A stretch of DNA of 57,627 bases from NCBI GenBank assembly GCA_905215805.1, contig CAJMRL010000017.1, positions 1-57,627 of the forward strand, written 5' to 3'. The notes below the pieces were generated by a model that saw only the letters and a list, made by a program, of their open reading frames with translations, was not told the origin of the DNA and ran no database searches. Below, piece by piece: positions 16,676 to 25,959 of the stretch (positions are counted from its first letter, which is position 1; each line of letters starts with the position of its first letter). Source of the stretch: an uncultured bacterium. Its GTDB lineage: Bacteria > Bacillota > Clostridia > UBA1381. The position numbers and the translations under genes are program-made.

Positions 16676-19063
16676 TTATCTTAGCTGTGCTCCAAGAGCA
16701 TTTTCAAGTTTTTTCACTATTTTATCATGCAGATTATCTGCTTCTTCTCCTGTTAAGCTTCTGTCATCAGCGCGGAATGCAGCTTTATACATTACGGATT
16801 TTTTTCCTTCCGGAATTTGATGACCTTCGTATACATCCGAAAGTTCAAGCTTATCAAGCAGTTTTCCGGCAGCTTTTCTGATAACCGCTTCAATTTCTGC
16901 AACCGGTGTTATCTTATCCAGCAAAATAGAAAAATCTCTTGTTACAGCCGGATATTTAGGTAAATGATGATATTTGACATCATCATTCATTGTCGCAAGT
17001 ATATTCTCTAAATTAAGCTCACCAACATAACACTCAGTGTCGATTCCAAACTTGCGGCTGACTGACGGGTGGATTTCACCTATTGTTCCAAGAATTTTAT
17101 TTCCAACCTTTATTTCAGCACATCTTCCGGGATGGTATGTGGGATTATCTGTAACCGCTATATATGATACTCCATCTATATGAAGCTGCTCAAATAGAAC
17201 TTCACACACACCTTTAATTGTAAAGAAATCATCATTTTCTCCATACATTCCAAGAGTAATAATTACAGGTTCTTCAGGAAGCTTACCTGCTTCAGTAGGA
17301 ATAAATATCTTAGCGGTTTCAAACATTTTTGCAGAAGTAGTTCTGTAATTATAGTTTCTTGCCAAAACCTCCATCATACTTGCAATGGTTGTAGTTCTCA
17401 TCACAGATGTATCTTCTCCAAGAGGATTAGTTATTTTAACTGTATTTCTTAAAGGACTTTCAGCCGGAATATTAAGTTTATCAAATATTGACGGGCTTAC
17501 AAAAGTATAGGTGTATATCTCACTCATACCTTGAGCTGTAAGTACTTCATTTATTTTATCCTCGACATTTTGCTCTTTGTTTTTCATTCCTATTACCGAT
17601 TCACCGCTCAAAAGAGTAGTCGGTATAATATCATAGCCATGAAAACGCGCTATTTCTTCTGCTATATCAGCCTCAGCAACTAAATCAGGTCTGAAACTTG
17701 GAGGCGTAAGCATCATATTTTCCATATCAATCTTTACTTCAAGGCTTGTGAGAATCTCTACCATCTCATCAGTGGAAATATCGGTTCCAAGAAAAGCATT
17801 TATCTTTTCCGGCCTAAACATTATAGGCTGTGCATCCTTGACATTTCCTATAACATCAATCGCTCCGCCCACTACCTCGCCGCAGCCAAGCTCTTCTACA
17901 AGCTGGCAGGCTCTTTCGATAGCAGGAATAGTATTGTTATAATCAAGTCCCTTTTCATACCTTGATGAAGCCTCTGTCCTCAGTCCCACGCGCTGTGCTG
18001 TAAGTCTTACTGATGCCGCATCAAATGTTGCTGATTCAAACGCTACTTCTGTTGTGTCGGGCTTAATTTCGCTATTAAAACCACCCATTACTCCGGCAAT
18101 AGCCACCGGCTTTACCGCATCACATATTACTAAATCATCGCTTGTAAGCTTTCTGTCCTGCTCGTCAAGGGTCTTTATAATCTCTCCGTCATTTGCACGG
18201 CGCACAATGATTTTTCCGCCTTCCAAATGTCTTAAGTCAAAAGCGTGCATAGGCTGTCCATATTCAAGTAATACATAATTTGTTATATCAACCATATTAT
18301 TTATTGAACGAATCCCGCAAGCCTCCAGTCTTTCACGCATCCATTTAGGAGAAGGACCTATCTTTACATTTTTTATCATTCTTGAAGTATATCTCAGGCA
18401 CTTATCTTTATCTTGAACATCTATCGAAAGCTTATCGGTTATTTTGTCTAATGTCTCATGAAATGTTACCTCAGGAATTTTAAACGACTTTTTGAATGAC
18501 ACTGCTGTTTCTCTTGCAAGACCTATGATTGAGAAACAATCCGGTCTGTTAGACGTGATCTCAAATTCAACTACATTTTCATTAAGACCATATAAATCTT
18601 TTACATCCGTTCCGGGCTTTACATCATCAGGCAATACAAGAATGCCATATTCCGGCTCATATCCGAGAAGTGATTCGCTTATTCCCATTTCTTCATGAGA
18701 GCATATCATTCCGTTTGAAACAACTCCGCGCAGCTTCCCCTTTTTTATTTTTACACCACCCGGAAGCACTGCTCCGTTAAGGGCTACAGGAACCATCTGT
18801 CCTTCAGCTACATTAGGAGCGCCGCATACAATCTGCAAAGGCTCTTCTTCTCCAACATCTACCATACAAACGTGAAGATGATCACTGTCAGGATGCATTT
18901 CACAGCTCAATACCTTACCGGCTACTACCTTATCCAACTCAGCTCCAAGATATTCCACTCCCTCAACCTTTGAGCCTGTCATTGTTAATTTATCCGCATA
19001 TTCCTTCGGAGATATACCTTCTATATCAGTATAGTCCGAAAGCCAACTCATTGGTAATTTCAT
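16676..19063 (-). CDS. pheT: Phenylalanine-tRNA ligase beta subunit
   Basis: Large subunit of the alpha2-beta2 phenylalanyl-tRNA synthetase, 795 residues, normal length. It shows an N-terminal tRNA-binding (EMAP-like) domain at about residues 40-150, the B3/B4 editing region in the middle (Pro-Val-Ala-Ile-Ala-Gly-Val-Met-Gly-Gly), the B5 region, and a C-terminal anticodon-binding FDX-ACB domain opening with His-Leu-Pro-Lys-Tyr-Pro-Ala-Val-Thr-Arg-Asp. It follows the kinase-like gene by one base and belongs to the T-box-controlled operon. Confidence 0.97.
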   Translation of the reverse strand: MKLPMSWLSDYTDIEGISPKEYADKLTMTGSKVEGVEYLGAELDKVVAGKVLSCEMHPDSDHLHVCMVDVGEEEPLQIVCGAPNVAEGQMVPVALNGAVLPGGVKIKKGKLRGVVSNGMICSHEEMGISESLLGYEPEYGILVLPDDVKPGTDVKDLYGLNENVVEFEITSNRPDCFSIIGLARETAVSFKKSFKIPEVTFHETLDKITDKLSIDVQDKDKCLRYTSRMIKNVKIGPSPKWMRERLEACGIRSINNMVDITNYVLLEYGQPMHAFDLRHLEGGKIIVRRANDGEIIKTLDEQDRKLTSDDLVICDAVKPVAIAGVMGGFNSEIKPDTTEVAFESATFDAASVRLTAQRVGLRTEASSRYEKGLDYNNTIPAIERACQLVEELGCGEVVGGAIDVIGNVKDAQPIMFRPEKINAFLGTDISTDEMVEILTSLEVKIDMENMMLTPPSFRPDLVAEADIAEEIARFHGYDIIPTTLLSGESVIGMKNKEQNVEDKINEVLTAQGMSEIYTYTFVSPSIFDKLNIPAESPLRNTVKITNPLGEDTSVMRTTTIASMMEVLARNYNYRTTSAKMFETAKIFIPTEAGKLPEEPVIITLGMYGENDDFFTIKGVCEVLFEQLHIDGVSYIAVTDNPTYHPGRCAEIKVGNKILGTIGEIHPSVSRKFGIDTECYVGELNLENILATMNDDVKYHHLPKYPAVTRDFSILLDKITPVAEIEAVIRKAAGKLLDKLELSDVYEGHQIPEGKKSVMYKAAFRADDRSLTGEEADNLHDKIVKKLENALGAQLR

Positions 19064-19064
19064 A

Positions 19065-19592
19065 TTATTGTATCATTCCTTTCGATAACTCTTCTAAAAA
19101 TTTTTTCACCTGACTCGGCCGATGAAAAATATATATTTTTTTACCTGATTCTATTGCCTGTTCAAGCTCATCATAGAATTTTTTTCGCTTTTTTCTGCCA
19201 TCTATTAAAACCCATTTAGCAAATTCAAAATCCATTTTTTCATAACAGCCTTCTGTCATATCAGGACGTGTCTTTCCGTTATACATTACTCTACGTTTTA
19301 TTGCTCTGTAAAAGCAAAGTAAACGATTAAAATCAAGAAATATAATCGTATCGGCAAGCTTCATTCTTTCTTTATATAAAACAGCTCTGTATGATCCGTC
19401 TATTACCCAACTTTCGCGCTCAAGAATTTTTGAAAGCTTTTTCCTCTTATTTTCCCGTGTATCCTCAATCCATCCGGGAAGCCAGTTTAGCTTGTCCATA
19501 TATGTCGGCTCTACACCGATTATATCTGCAATATCACTTGCCAATGTTGATTTTCCTGCTCCGGAAAAACCTATGATCATTACTCTTTTCAT
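19065..19592 (-). CDS. P-loop kinase-like protein (FlaR / topology-modulation type)
   Basis: A 175-residue P-loop NTPase. The Walker A motif Gly-Phe-Ser-Gly-Ala-Gly-Lys-Ser-Thr is at residues 8-16. The Asp-Lys-Leu-Asn-Trp-Leu-Pro-Gly-Trp, Trp-Val-Ile-Asp-Gly-Ser-Tyr and Ile-Ile-Phe-Leu-Asp segments match the adenylate-kinase-like group often named DNA topology modulation protein or FlaR. The substrate is not known. It sits inside the phe operon: its ATG shares one base with the pheS stop (TAATG), and pheT follows by one base. So it must be co-translated with both synthetase subunits. Confidence 0.82.
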   Translation of the reverse strand: MKRVMIIGFSGAGKSTLASDIADIIGVEPTYMDKLNWLPGWIEDTRENKRKKLSKILERESWVIDGSYRAVLYKERMKLADTIIFLDFNRLLCFYRAIKRRVMYNGKTRPDMTEGCYEKMDFEFAKWVLIDGRKKRKKFYDELEQAIESGKKIYIFHRPSQVKKFLEELSKGMIQ

Positions 19593-20611
19593 TAGAACTG
19601 ATTTAAAAATCTTTGATCATTTTCAAAGAATAATCGCAAATCATCAATATCATATTTCCTCATAGCGATTCTTTCAAGTCCTATACCGAATGCAAAACCA
19701 CTGTATATTTCTGGATCAATATTACAATTACTTAAAACCTTAGGATGCACCATACCACAGCCTAATATTTCAATCCAACCTTCCCCTTTACATACAGAGC
19801 ATCCTTTTCCTCCGCATACAAAGCAGCTTACATCCATCTCAGCAGACGGTTCAGTAAATGGGAAATGGTGAGGACGGAAACGAACCTTGGTCTGTTCGCC
19901 ATACAGTGATTTGGTGAACATTTCAAGCGTTCCCTTTAAATCCGCCATTGTTACATTTTTATCAACAACAAGTCCTTCAATCTGATGGAATACAGGAGAA
20001 TGTGTTGCATCAACCGAGTCGCTTCTATATACACGTCCGGGCGCTATAATTCTTATCGGCGGACGTGTATTTTCCATTACTCTTACCTGCATAGGTGATG
20101 TCTGTGTTCTTAGAACTATATTATCCTCTATATAGAATGTATCTTGCGTATCCCTTGCCGGATGATTTTTAGGAATATTTAAAGCCTCGAAATTGTAATA
20201 GTCATATTCTACCTCAGGTCCGTCAGCTATACTGAATCCCATACCTATAAATATATCTTTAATCTCATTCATTACTTTTGTAAGAGGATGAAGCTTTCCC
20301 AGTTCTGCTTTCTTTCCCGGCATGGTTACATCCACTACCTCATTTTTGAGTTTAGCCTCTTCCATAGCCTTACTTATCTGAGCTCTTTTTTCTTCAAGTT
20401 CAGTTTCTAATTTTGATCTCACTTCATTTGCTAATGCACCTATCACCGGACGCTCCTCTTTTGACAACTTACCCATTCCTTTGAGTACTGCCGTAAGTTC
20501 TCCTTTTTTACCTAAATACTTGATTCTTATCTGTTCTAAAGTTGCTATATCTTTTGCATTCTCAAGTATCCCTTCAACATCCGATTTGATCTGTTCGATT
20601 TTTTCTCTCAT
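19592..20611 (-). CDS. pheS: Phenylalanine-tRNA ligase alpha subunit
   Basis: Catalytic subunit, 339 residues, class II aminoacyl-tRNA synthetase. The N-terminal coiled coil at residues 1-85 binds tRNA. Motif 2 (Thr-Ser-Pro-Met-Gln-Val-Arg), the Phe-His-Gln-Ile-Glu-Gly segment and the motif 3 end Gly-Phe-Ala-Phe-Gly-Ile-Gly-Leu-Glu-Arg are intact. A Cys-x-x-Cys repeat near residues 270-282 resembles the zinc-like insert seen in some homologues. An aaggaag ribosome site precedes the ATG, and a Phe T-box leader lies upstream. Confidence 0.97.
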   Translation of the reverse strand: MREKIEQIKSDVEGILENAKDIATLEQIRIKYLGKKGELTAVLKGMGKLSKEERPVIGALANEVRSKLETELEEKRAQISKAMEEAKLKNEVVDVTMPGKKAELGKLHPLTKVMNEIKDIFIGMGFSIADGPEVEYDYYNFEALNIPKNHPARDTQDTFYIEDNIVLRTQTSPMQVRVMENTRPPIRIIAPGRVYRSDSVDATHSPVFHQIEGLVVDKNVTMADLKGTLEMFTKSLYGEQTKVRFRPHHFPFTEPSAEMDVSCFVCGGKGCSVCKGEGWIEILGCGMVHPKVLSNCNIDPEIYSGFAFGIGLERIAMRKYDIDDLRLFFENDQRFLNQF

Positions 20612-20635
20612 CAGTGCTCTTCCTTTCCTAATTAT

Positions 20636-20915
20636 ACTAAAAATGCTCCGCCCTCATATACATAAAATGTATACGGGACGAAGCGCATAATTTAAACTCC
20701 GCGGTACCACCCGGCTTCCGATTTACATCGGCACTCATTTTTACGTATCACGGCGTCACCCGTCATTTCTTACACACGTATTTACGCTTGGGAAATGAAG
20801 CTCCGAAATGAAAATTCAATATTACCCTTACCGCAGAGGCTCACAGCTCAATAACCCCTACTCTCTTTTGGCGAAATAATATCTACTGGATTTCTTCATA
20901 GCCTTTATTAAATCA
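20636..20915 (-). promoter_or_regulatory. T-box riboswitch, specifier UUC (Phe)
   Basis: The pheS leader reads uncharged tRNA-Phe. The conserved T-box sequence gggtggtaccgcgg is at 20699-20712 on the minus strand; its UGGU bulge can pair with the ACCA end of tRNA-Phe. In Stem I an AGTA/GAA loop-E motif brackets the specifier loop, and the triplet after GAA-TT is TTC followed by A, giving the specifier UUC at 20810-20812. A terminator hairpin with a T run sits at about 20636-20690, just before pheS. Transcription should read through when tRNA-Phe is uncharged. Confidence 0.95.
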
Positions 20916-20921
20916 ATTATA

Positions 20922-20950
20922 ATAGTATCATATCTTATGATTTTTGTCAA
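20922..20950 (-). promoter_or_regulatory. Sigma-A promoter of the phe operon
   Basis: Minus-strand TTGACA (20945-20950), a 17-base spacer and TACTAT (20922-20927), immediately before the T-box leader. Confidence 0.8.
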
Positions 20951-20973
20951 GATATTTTTTTAATTATTGGTTT

Positions 20974-21927
20974 TTAATTTGATTTTTTCTTGTTTTGTGG
21001 TATATTTGTATCCTTTATTATGTAAATTGGTCTATGTTTTGTTTCCAAGTAAGCTTTCGATAAATATTGTCCAAGTACTCCTATACATAAAAGCTGTATT
21101 CCGCTTACAAGTAAATAAATACATATTGTAGATGCCCAACCATATGCACTTCCGTGCCAAATAAGCTCGCGTATAAACACAAATATAATTCCTATAATAG
21201 ATATTATAGAAAGGATTATCCCAAAAAATGATGACAATGCAAGAGGAGCAGTTGAAAACCCCACAATTCCATCTATCGAATATTTAAAGAGTTTCCAAAA
21301 GGACCATTTGGTTTCCCCTGCCCTGCGTTCAATATTTTCATACTCGATCCACTTCGTATCAAATCCTACCCATGAGAAAATTCCTTTTGAAAATCTATTA
21401 TATTCTTCCATAGATAAAATACTGTCAACCATGCGTCTTGTCATCATTCTATAATCTCTTGCACCATCTACTATTTCCGTATCAGATATACGATTAATAA
21501 TCTTATAAAAGCATCTGGCAAAAAAAGAACGTATTTTAGCCTCACCTTTACGGTCCACTCTTCTCGTTGCTACACAATCATATCGACCTTTTTTTAATTC
21601 ATTATACATTTCAGGCAAAAGCGTCGGCGGATCCTGTAGATCAACATCCATTATTACTACATAATCTCCCGATGCGTTTTCCAATCCCGCATACATACCG
21701 CTTTCTTTTCCAAAGTTTCTTGAAAAAGAAATATATTTAACTCTGTCATCTTTTATAGAAAGATCGTAAAGTACTTTATCAGTATTATCCTTTGAACCGT
21801 CATTTATAAAAATCAACTCAATTTCTAAATCGTTAATATTATTTACTACTTTGGATACCTCATTATAAAAAAACGGTATCGTTTCCTGTTCATTATAACA
21901 AGGTACGATTATTGATATTTTGTCCAT
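20974..21927 (-). CDS. Family 2 glycosyltransferase, polyprenyl-phosphate type
   Basis: A 317-residue membrane-anchored GT2 enzyme that probably transfers a sugar to undecaprenyl phosphate. The GT-A domain occupies residues 1-230, with Val-Pro-Cys-Tyr-Asn-Glu-Gln-Glu at 8-15, the metal-binding Asp-Val-Asp-Leu-Gln-Asp-Pro-Pro near 95 and the arginine-rich segment after it. Two C-terminal membrane helices (about 235-257 and 272-292) match GtrB/YfdH/DPM1-type proteins. It lies 11 bases after a large membrane protein of the type that often uses such lipid-linked sugars. The sugar is unknown. Confidence 0.9.
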   Translation of the reverse strand: MDKISIIVPCYNEQETIPFFYNEVSKVVNNINDLEIELIFINDGSKDNTDKVLYDLSIKDDRVKYISFSRNFGKESGMYAGLENASGDYVVIMDVDLQDPPTLLPEMYNELKKGRYDCVATRRVDRKGEAKIRSFFARCFYKIINRISDTEIVDGARDYRMMTRRMVDSILSMEEYNRFSKGIFSWVGFDTKWIEYENIERRAGETKWSFWKLFKYSIDGIVGFSTAPLALSSFFGIILSIISIIGIIFVFIRELIWHGSAYGWASTICIYLLVSGIQLLCIGVLGQYLSKAYLETKHRPIYIIKDTNIPQNKKKSN

Positions 21928-21938
21928 ATCCTTACCTA

Positions 21939-23336
21939 CTATTTTCCAATAATTTTATCTATTCCATAATATTCTGCCATCCATGAATTAAGCCATTCAC
22001 CAGATGATTTTGTTATATAACTGGTTCCGTTAAATGGGTCATATTTGCTATCAGTAGCTTTTACAATAGGGACTACTACTTCATTTTTGCCTTCTGCAAC
22101 AGCCTGTTCAATTTTTTCTACTCCCTCTTTTACAACTTCATAGGTAGTATTTATATTCTTAAATTCGACATTATACGAAAATAGGAATACTATAAATGAA
22201 GCGGCAACAATTCCGATTTTAATATTATTATGCAGAGTCTTATTTTTAAGTTCAATATTGATCTCGGAATAAAACCATGCTGCAGCAATAATCATACATA
22301 TAACCGCAGTGAACCACGCTCTTTCAGGATATGAGGCTGAAAGTATAAGCACCGCCATCATTGCATAAGCTCCAATTAGATATATAGCCGGAATCAATCT
22401 ATCAGCTTTGTTTTCAGTTCTTATTTTTCCGCTTACCAAACTGATAAACATAAGTATTGCGATTATCAAAAGCAGAATATATGTTAATTTAGAACTTATA
22501 TTTATAACATCCTTAATCCTGTCTAACATTCCGTCTAAATCTGTTTTAGAAGAAACTCTATAATTTCCAGGAGCGCTGACAAGAACAACTACTCCTACAA
22601 TTTCAGACAATATTCCCACCCATGACCATCGTGGAATTTTTAATCCTTTAATTTTATAAAATACAATAAATAAAATGCACATAAGTACAAGTCCGCCGCC
22701 TGTATTTTCATTCATACATCCTGCAAACACTCCAAAAAACACCATGAGAATAAGATTTTTTATATTATCCTCAGGATAATTTTTTCCAAGAGCGTACATT
22801 CTATACGGCAGTAAATAAGAAAGTATAATTGCTGCGCACCATAAATAATTTGCTGAACCTGAAGCCCAAAGGACAGTCATTCCATATTGAGGAATAAAAA
22901 ACCACATCAGTATATAAACAATACAAAGTAAAAACGGATTATTACGTTTGCCTACAATAGAATGTTTATAAATAAGAAAACCTAATAATACATATACACA
23001 TGAATTAAATATTTTAAAAAACACTTTGCCAAACGGCAAAATCATTTGCAAAAGACCATGCGCCACAACTCTGCCGTTCCACATTTTCCAATGATTTATT
23101 TGTGATAAAATTATATCCCAAAGGCTGGATATCCTTCTGGTTCCTTCATGCGGTGTATATATTGTATCATAGAAAAAATGATATTTGAAATCATCTGAAG
23201 TATAATCAGTATGAAAATTTAAAATCATAACAAAAACAAAAAATATCGCTATGACAACTCCCATATAAACCTTATTTTTGTGTTTTTGCAGTATCTTTAT
23301 ATATTTTTCCATTTTTACTTTCATTGGCCCTTTCAT
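21939..23336 (-). CDS. Multi-pass membrane protein, DUF6056-like / GT-C type
   Basis: A 465-residue protein with about ten membrane helices. An early outer loop carries the acidic pair Ser-Asp-Asp-Phe followed by Trp-Asn-Gly-Arg-Val, the arrangement seen in DUF6056 and O-antigen glucosyltransferase-like GT-C proteins where the aspartates are thought to be catalytic. A soluble C-terminal segment of about 60 residues follows. Paired with the GT2 gene, it probably transfers the lipid-linked sugar to a surface polymer (inference). Three in-frame Met codons (23336, 23324, 23312) are possible starts, and none has a clear ribosome site. Confidence 0.7.
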   Translation of the reverse strand: MKGPMKVKMEKYIKILQKHKNKVYMGVVIAIFFVFVMILNFHTDYTSDDFKYHFFYDTIYTPHEGTRRISSLWDIILSQINHWKMWNGRVVAHGLLQMILPFGKVFFKIFNSCVYVLLGFLIYKHSIVGKRNNPFLLCIVYILMWFFIPQYGMTVLWASGSANYLWCAAIILSYLLPYRMYALGKNYPEDNIKNLILMVFFGVFAGCMNENTGGGLVLMCILFIVFYKIKGLKIPRWSWVGILSEIVGVVVLVSAPGNYRVSSKTDLDGMLDRIKDVINISSKLTYILLLIIAILMFISLVSGKIRTENKADRLIPAIYLIGAYAMMAVLILSASYPERAWFTAVICMIIAAAWFYSEINIELKNKTLHNNIKIGIVAASFIVFLFSYNVEFKNINTTYEVVKEGVEKIEQAVAEGKNEVVVPIVKATDSKYDPFNGTSYITKSSGEWLNSWMAEYYGIDKIIGK

Positions 23337-23362
23337 AAAATATTACTGAGTTTATATGTAAT

Positions 23363-23401
23363 AAAAGTACCCCAAAATAATTTTATTAATGGGGTACTTT
23401 T
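23363..23401. terminator. Bidirectional terminator
   Basis: A perfect 11-pair stem aaaagtacccc/ggggtactttt (23363-23373 and 23391-23401) with flanking A and T runs. It ends the DUF4062/TPR gene and isolates it from the glycosyltransferase pair. Confidence 0.88.
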
Positions 23402-23421
23402 AAGCTTCAATATTCAGTAAA

Positions 23422-25848
23422 TCAATTTATACCCATTCTCTTTTTTAGATTATTTACAAGATTTGGATTCAATATAAGTCCATCACGCTCCATGTCGTTA
23501 AGCACTGCCCATGCTTGCTTATACATATTTTGAGCCTTTTCTTTATTATTTAATTTATCATCGTAAAGAGAACCGCATACTGTAAGATTAGCTGCATATG
23601 ACTCGGATGGCAGCACAATGTCAATTACATTAAGCTCTTTCAATGTTACGAGAGCTTTTTCTATCATGATGGCTCCTGTCTCAAAGTCATTCTGCTTTAT
23701 CACACCATCAGCCTTCTGTAAACGCTCAATCTCACTTTTGGCTGCCTTCATAAGCTCGGGACTATACATCTGAGTTGCACTGCTATCTGAAGCTATAGTA
23801 TACATTCTTCTTATTCTTCTTCTAAGAAGCATAAGGCCCTGTTCCTTCAATTTCTTGCCTTCAATAAGTTCGGACGCCTTTTTTATCTTTTCAAGCGCTG
23901 TTTTTGTATCACCTCGTTTACCCAGGCATACAGAATAATTCATATATGCTGAAGCAAGCTCGCCAAAAAGCTTTTCTTCGGTATAGCAATTATCAAGATT
24001 TTCGAGTATACTTATTGCCTTTTCATAATGCACTTTTGCTTCATCTAAACGGTTAAGTTCCGTATATGCTGATGCGATCCTTGCATTATCAGCAGCTATT
24101 ACCAAACGTTTGCCCCACTCACTACTTTCTTCATATTTACTTCTTTTTTCAATTACTTCTTTATAATTCTTAAGAGCATTTTCCTGCTGGCCCGAAGAGA
24201 AGAAATAATTTGCCTGAAGAGTTATAATAGAGCATACAATATCCTCTACGCGTTCGTTGTCTCCGGCAACTTCCAGGAGGTTTCTACCCTTATCAGAAAT
24301 AAGCTGAAGCATCTCTCCATTTTTCTGACGAAGGAATAATTGAGACATTTCATGTATCATATTAACATACTGCATAACATTATCTAAATTTTTCTGGGTA
24401 TAAATTTGATACTCGAATAATGCTATACTGAAATTAACATAATTAATCATTCCCTGATTATCGCCCATTTTAGAAAGATTGAATGACTGCTGCTGACAAA
24501 ACTTTAGCCATTTTTTTGCACATTCTCCACTCTTTTCATTTATACATATATTATGAGCCATCTGTGCAATAGATTGATATTTTTTCATAAAATCATTTGG
24601 GGCTTTAAAATCCTTTGCGTGTATTAATACGTCAAAGCATGACATTGCAGCACACAATGAATCAATTGCTTCGGGCATATTTCCTGAATTTGCCAGCGCT
24701 GCTCCCATAAGCATCCAGACATTTGATAAATCTATAACAATTTGAAGTCTTGGATACTTTTTCTGATATTTAGTAAATGCTTCTATAGCTTGTTTACCCC
24801 AAGCAGATGCTCCATCAAAATTCTTAGCGTTAAACTCTATACGCGCATACGCATTATAGGTAAGACCTATATCTCTTATACATTCATCTGTGACAAGCTC
24901 TATTTTCTTTTTATCCAACTCATCATTGAATCTATTTCCGACTTTTACATCATCTCGTATTCTTTTGAACATCTCAAGGCTTTCGTCATACATATCCCCG
25001 GATGTTTCAGGATCCTTTTGCTCTATTAGCATTGCATTTTTTGCAATCTGTACTGCTTCATTTCTGAGCTTTTCAGGATTATATTTTTCTCCTTGCTGAA
25101 CTGAATCCCAAATTGGAGTATCGATTTTTTCTATTTTTACATCTGTATTTATTCCTTCAGGCTGAGGAATCTTAGGAACTTCTTCTTTCTCAGATTCTTC
25201 TTTTATCTCTGGTTTAGCGGGTTGCTTTTTTAAATCATCCGTAATAAGAACAATAATATCCTCAGCAATACGATGTGCAAGCTTTTCTGCGCTTTCCTTG
25301 GTCGGTATACCGTTTTCACAGCTTAAAGCATACTCATGAATATGTGCGCCCTCCGCTTCTTTAACTGCGGCCTTTAATTTCTTTACTTTTCCGCCTTCTC
25401 CAAATCCGGCGATATATATCTTTCTCATTGTGCCGTTAAGCTCTTTTTTATTTAGCGGTTCACGCATATAAAAAAGTGTCTTATCTAAATTTGCCATTGC
25501 AGCGTATGTTAACTCAATGTCAAACACACTCTTACCTTTAACATTGTCGTCGGATGAGATCCCGCTTTTTTCAAGTAATCCGTCAGTAACCTCATTTGAC
25601 GGAATATCTCCATATTTATCCCCCATAAGAACAACAAAATACGTTCCGTCTTTTTTCATTTCACGGAAACAACTCTTTAATTCTCTTCTGCATGCCTCAT
25701 CATCAGAATCATAATTCAATCCGCATATGACTGCTTCTTCACCGTATTCTGATAAAAAGCTGTTTATTTTAGGTAAAGCTTGTTCGCATATTGCCTCATA
25801 TTCGGCTTTCATATCATTTACAGTTCCTGTTAAATAAATAGTTTTCAT
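23422..25848 (-). CDS. DUF4062-like plus TPR repeat protein
   Basis: An 808-residue protein with no membrane segment. Residues 1-90 resemble the DUF4062 domain found at the N-terminus of NACHT/STAND signalling proteins (Asn-Asp-Met-Lys-Ala-Glu-Tyr near 11-17, then Phe-Val-Val-Leu-Met-Gly-Asp-Lys-Tyr-Gly near 71-80). Residues 115-205 match the region that follows in those proteins. A charged Pro/Glu/Lys linker (about 206-245) leads to many TPR-like helix pairs up to the end. No P-loop is visible, so the central NTPase of related proteins is missing. It has its own consensus promoter and terminator and so stands alone. Function unknown. Confidence 0.7.
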   Translation of the reverse strand: MKTIYLTGTVNDMKAEYEAICEQALPKINSFLSEYGEEAVICGLNYDSDDEACRRELKSCFREMKKDGTYFVVLMGDKYGDIPSNEVTDGLLEKSGISSDDNVKGKSVFDIELTYAAMANLDKTLFYMREPLNKKELNGTMRKIYIAGFGEGGKVKKLKAAVKEAEGAHIHEYALSCENGIPTKESAEKLAHRIAEDIIVLITDDLKKQPAKPEIKEESEKEEVPKIPQPEGINTDVKIEKIDTPIWDSVQQGEKYNPEKLRNEAVQIAKNAMLIEQKDPETSGDMYDESLEMFKRIRDDVKVGNRFNDELDKKKIELVTDECIRDIGLTYNAYARIEFNAKNFDGASAWGKQAIEAFTKYQKKYPRLQIVIDLSNVWMLMGAALANSGNMPEAIDSLCAAMSCFDVLIHAKDFKAPNDFMKKYQSIAQMAHNICINEKSGECAKKWLKFCQQQSFNLSKMGDNQGMINYVNFSIALFEYQIYTQKNLDNVMQYVNMIHEMSQLFLRQKNGEMLQLISDKGRNLLEVAGDNERVEDIVCSIITLQANYFFSSGQQENALKNYKEVIEKRSKYEESSEWGKRLVIAADNARIASAYTELNRLDEAKVHYEKAISILENLDNCYTEEKLFGELASAYMNYSVCLGKRGDTKTALEKIKKASELIEGKKLKEQGLMLLRRRIRRMYTIASDSSATQMYSPELMKAAKSEIERLQKADGVIKQNDFETGAIMIEKALVTLKELNVIDIVLPSESYAANLTVCGSLYDDKLNNKEKAQNMYKQAWAVLNDMERDGLILNPNLVNNLKKRMGIN

Positions 25849-25884
25849 TACTTTCTCCTTAACTAATAAATTGCGCTATACAAT

Positions 25885-25913
25885 ATTATAACTCAATTTA
25901 TATTATATGTCAA
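25885..25913 (-). promoter_or_regulatory. Consensus sigma-A promoter of the DUF4062/TPR gene
   Basis: Minus-strand TTGACA (25908-25913), a 17-base spacer and TATAAT (25885-25890). A perfect match, about 40 bases before the start codon. Confidence 0.85.
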
Positions 25914-25959
25914 TATTTTTTACAATATATACTTGATTTTTGTATATTATTTAAATATA

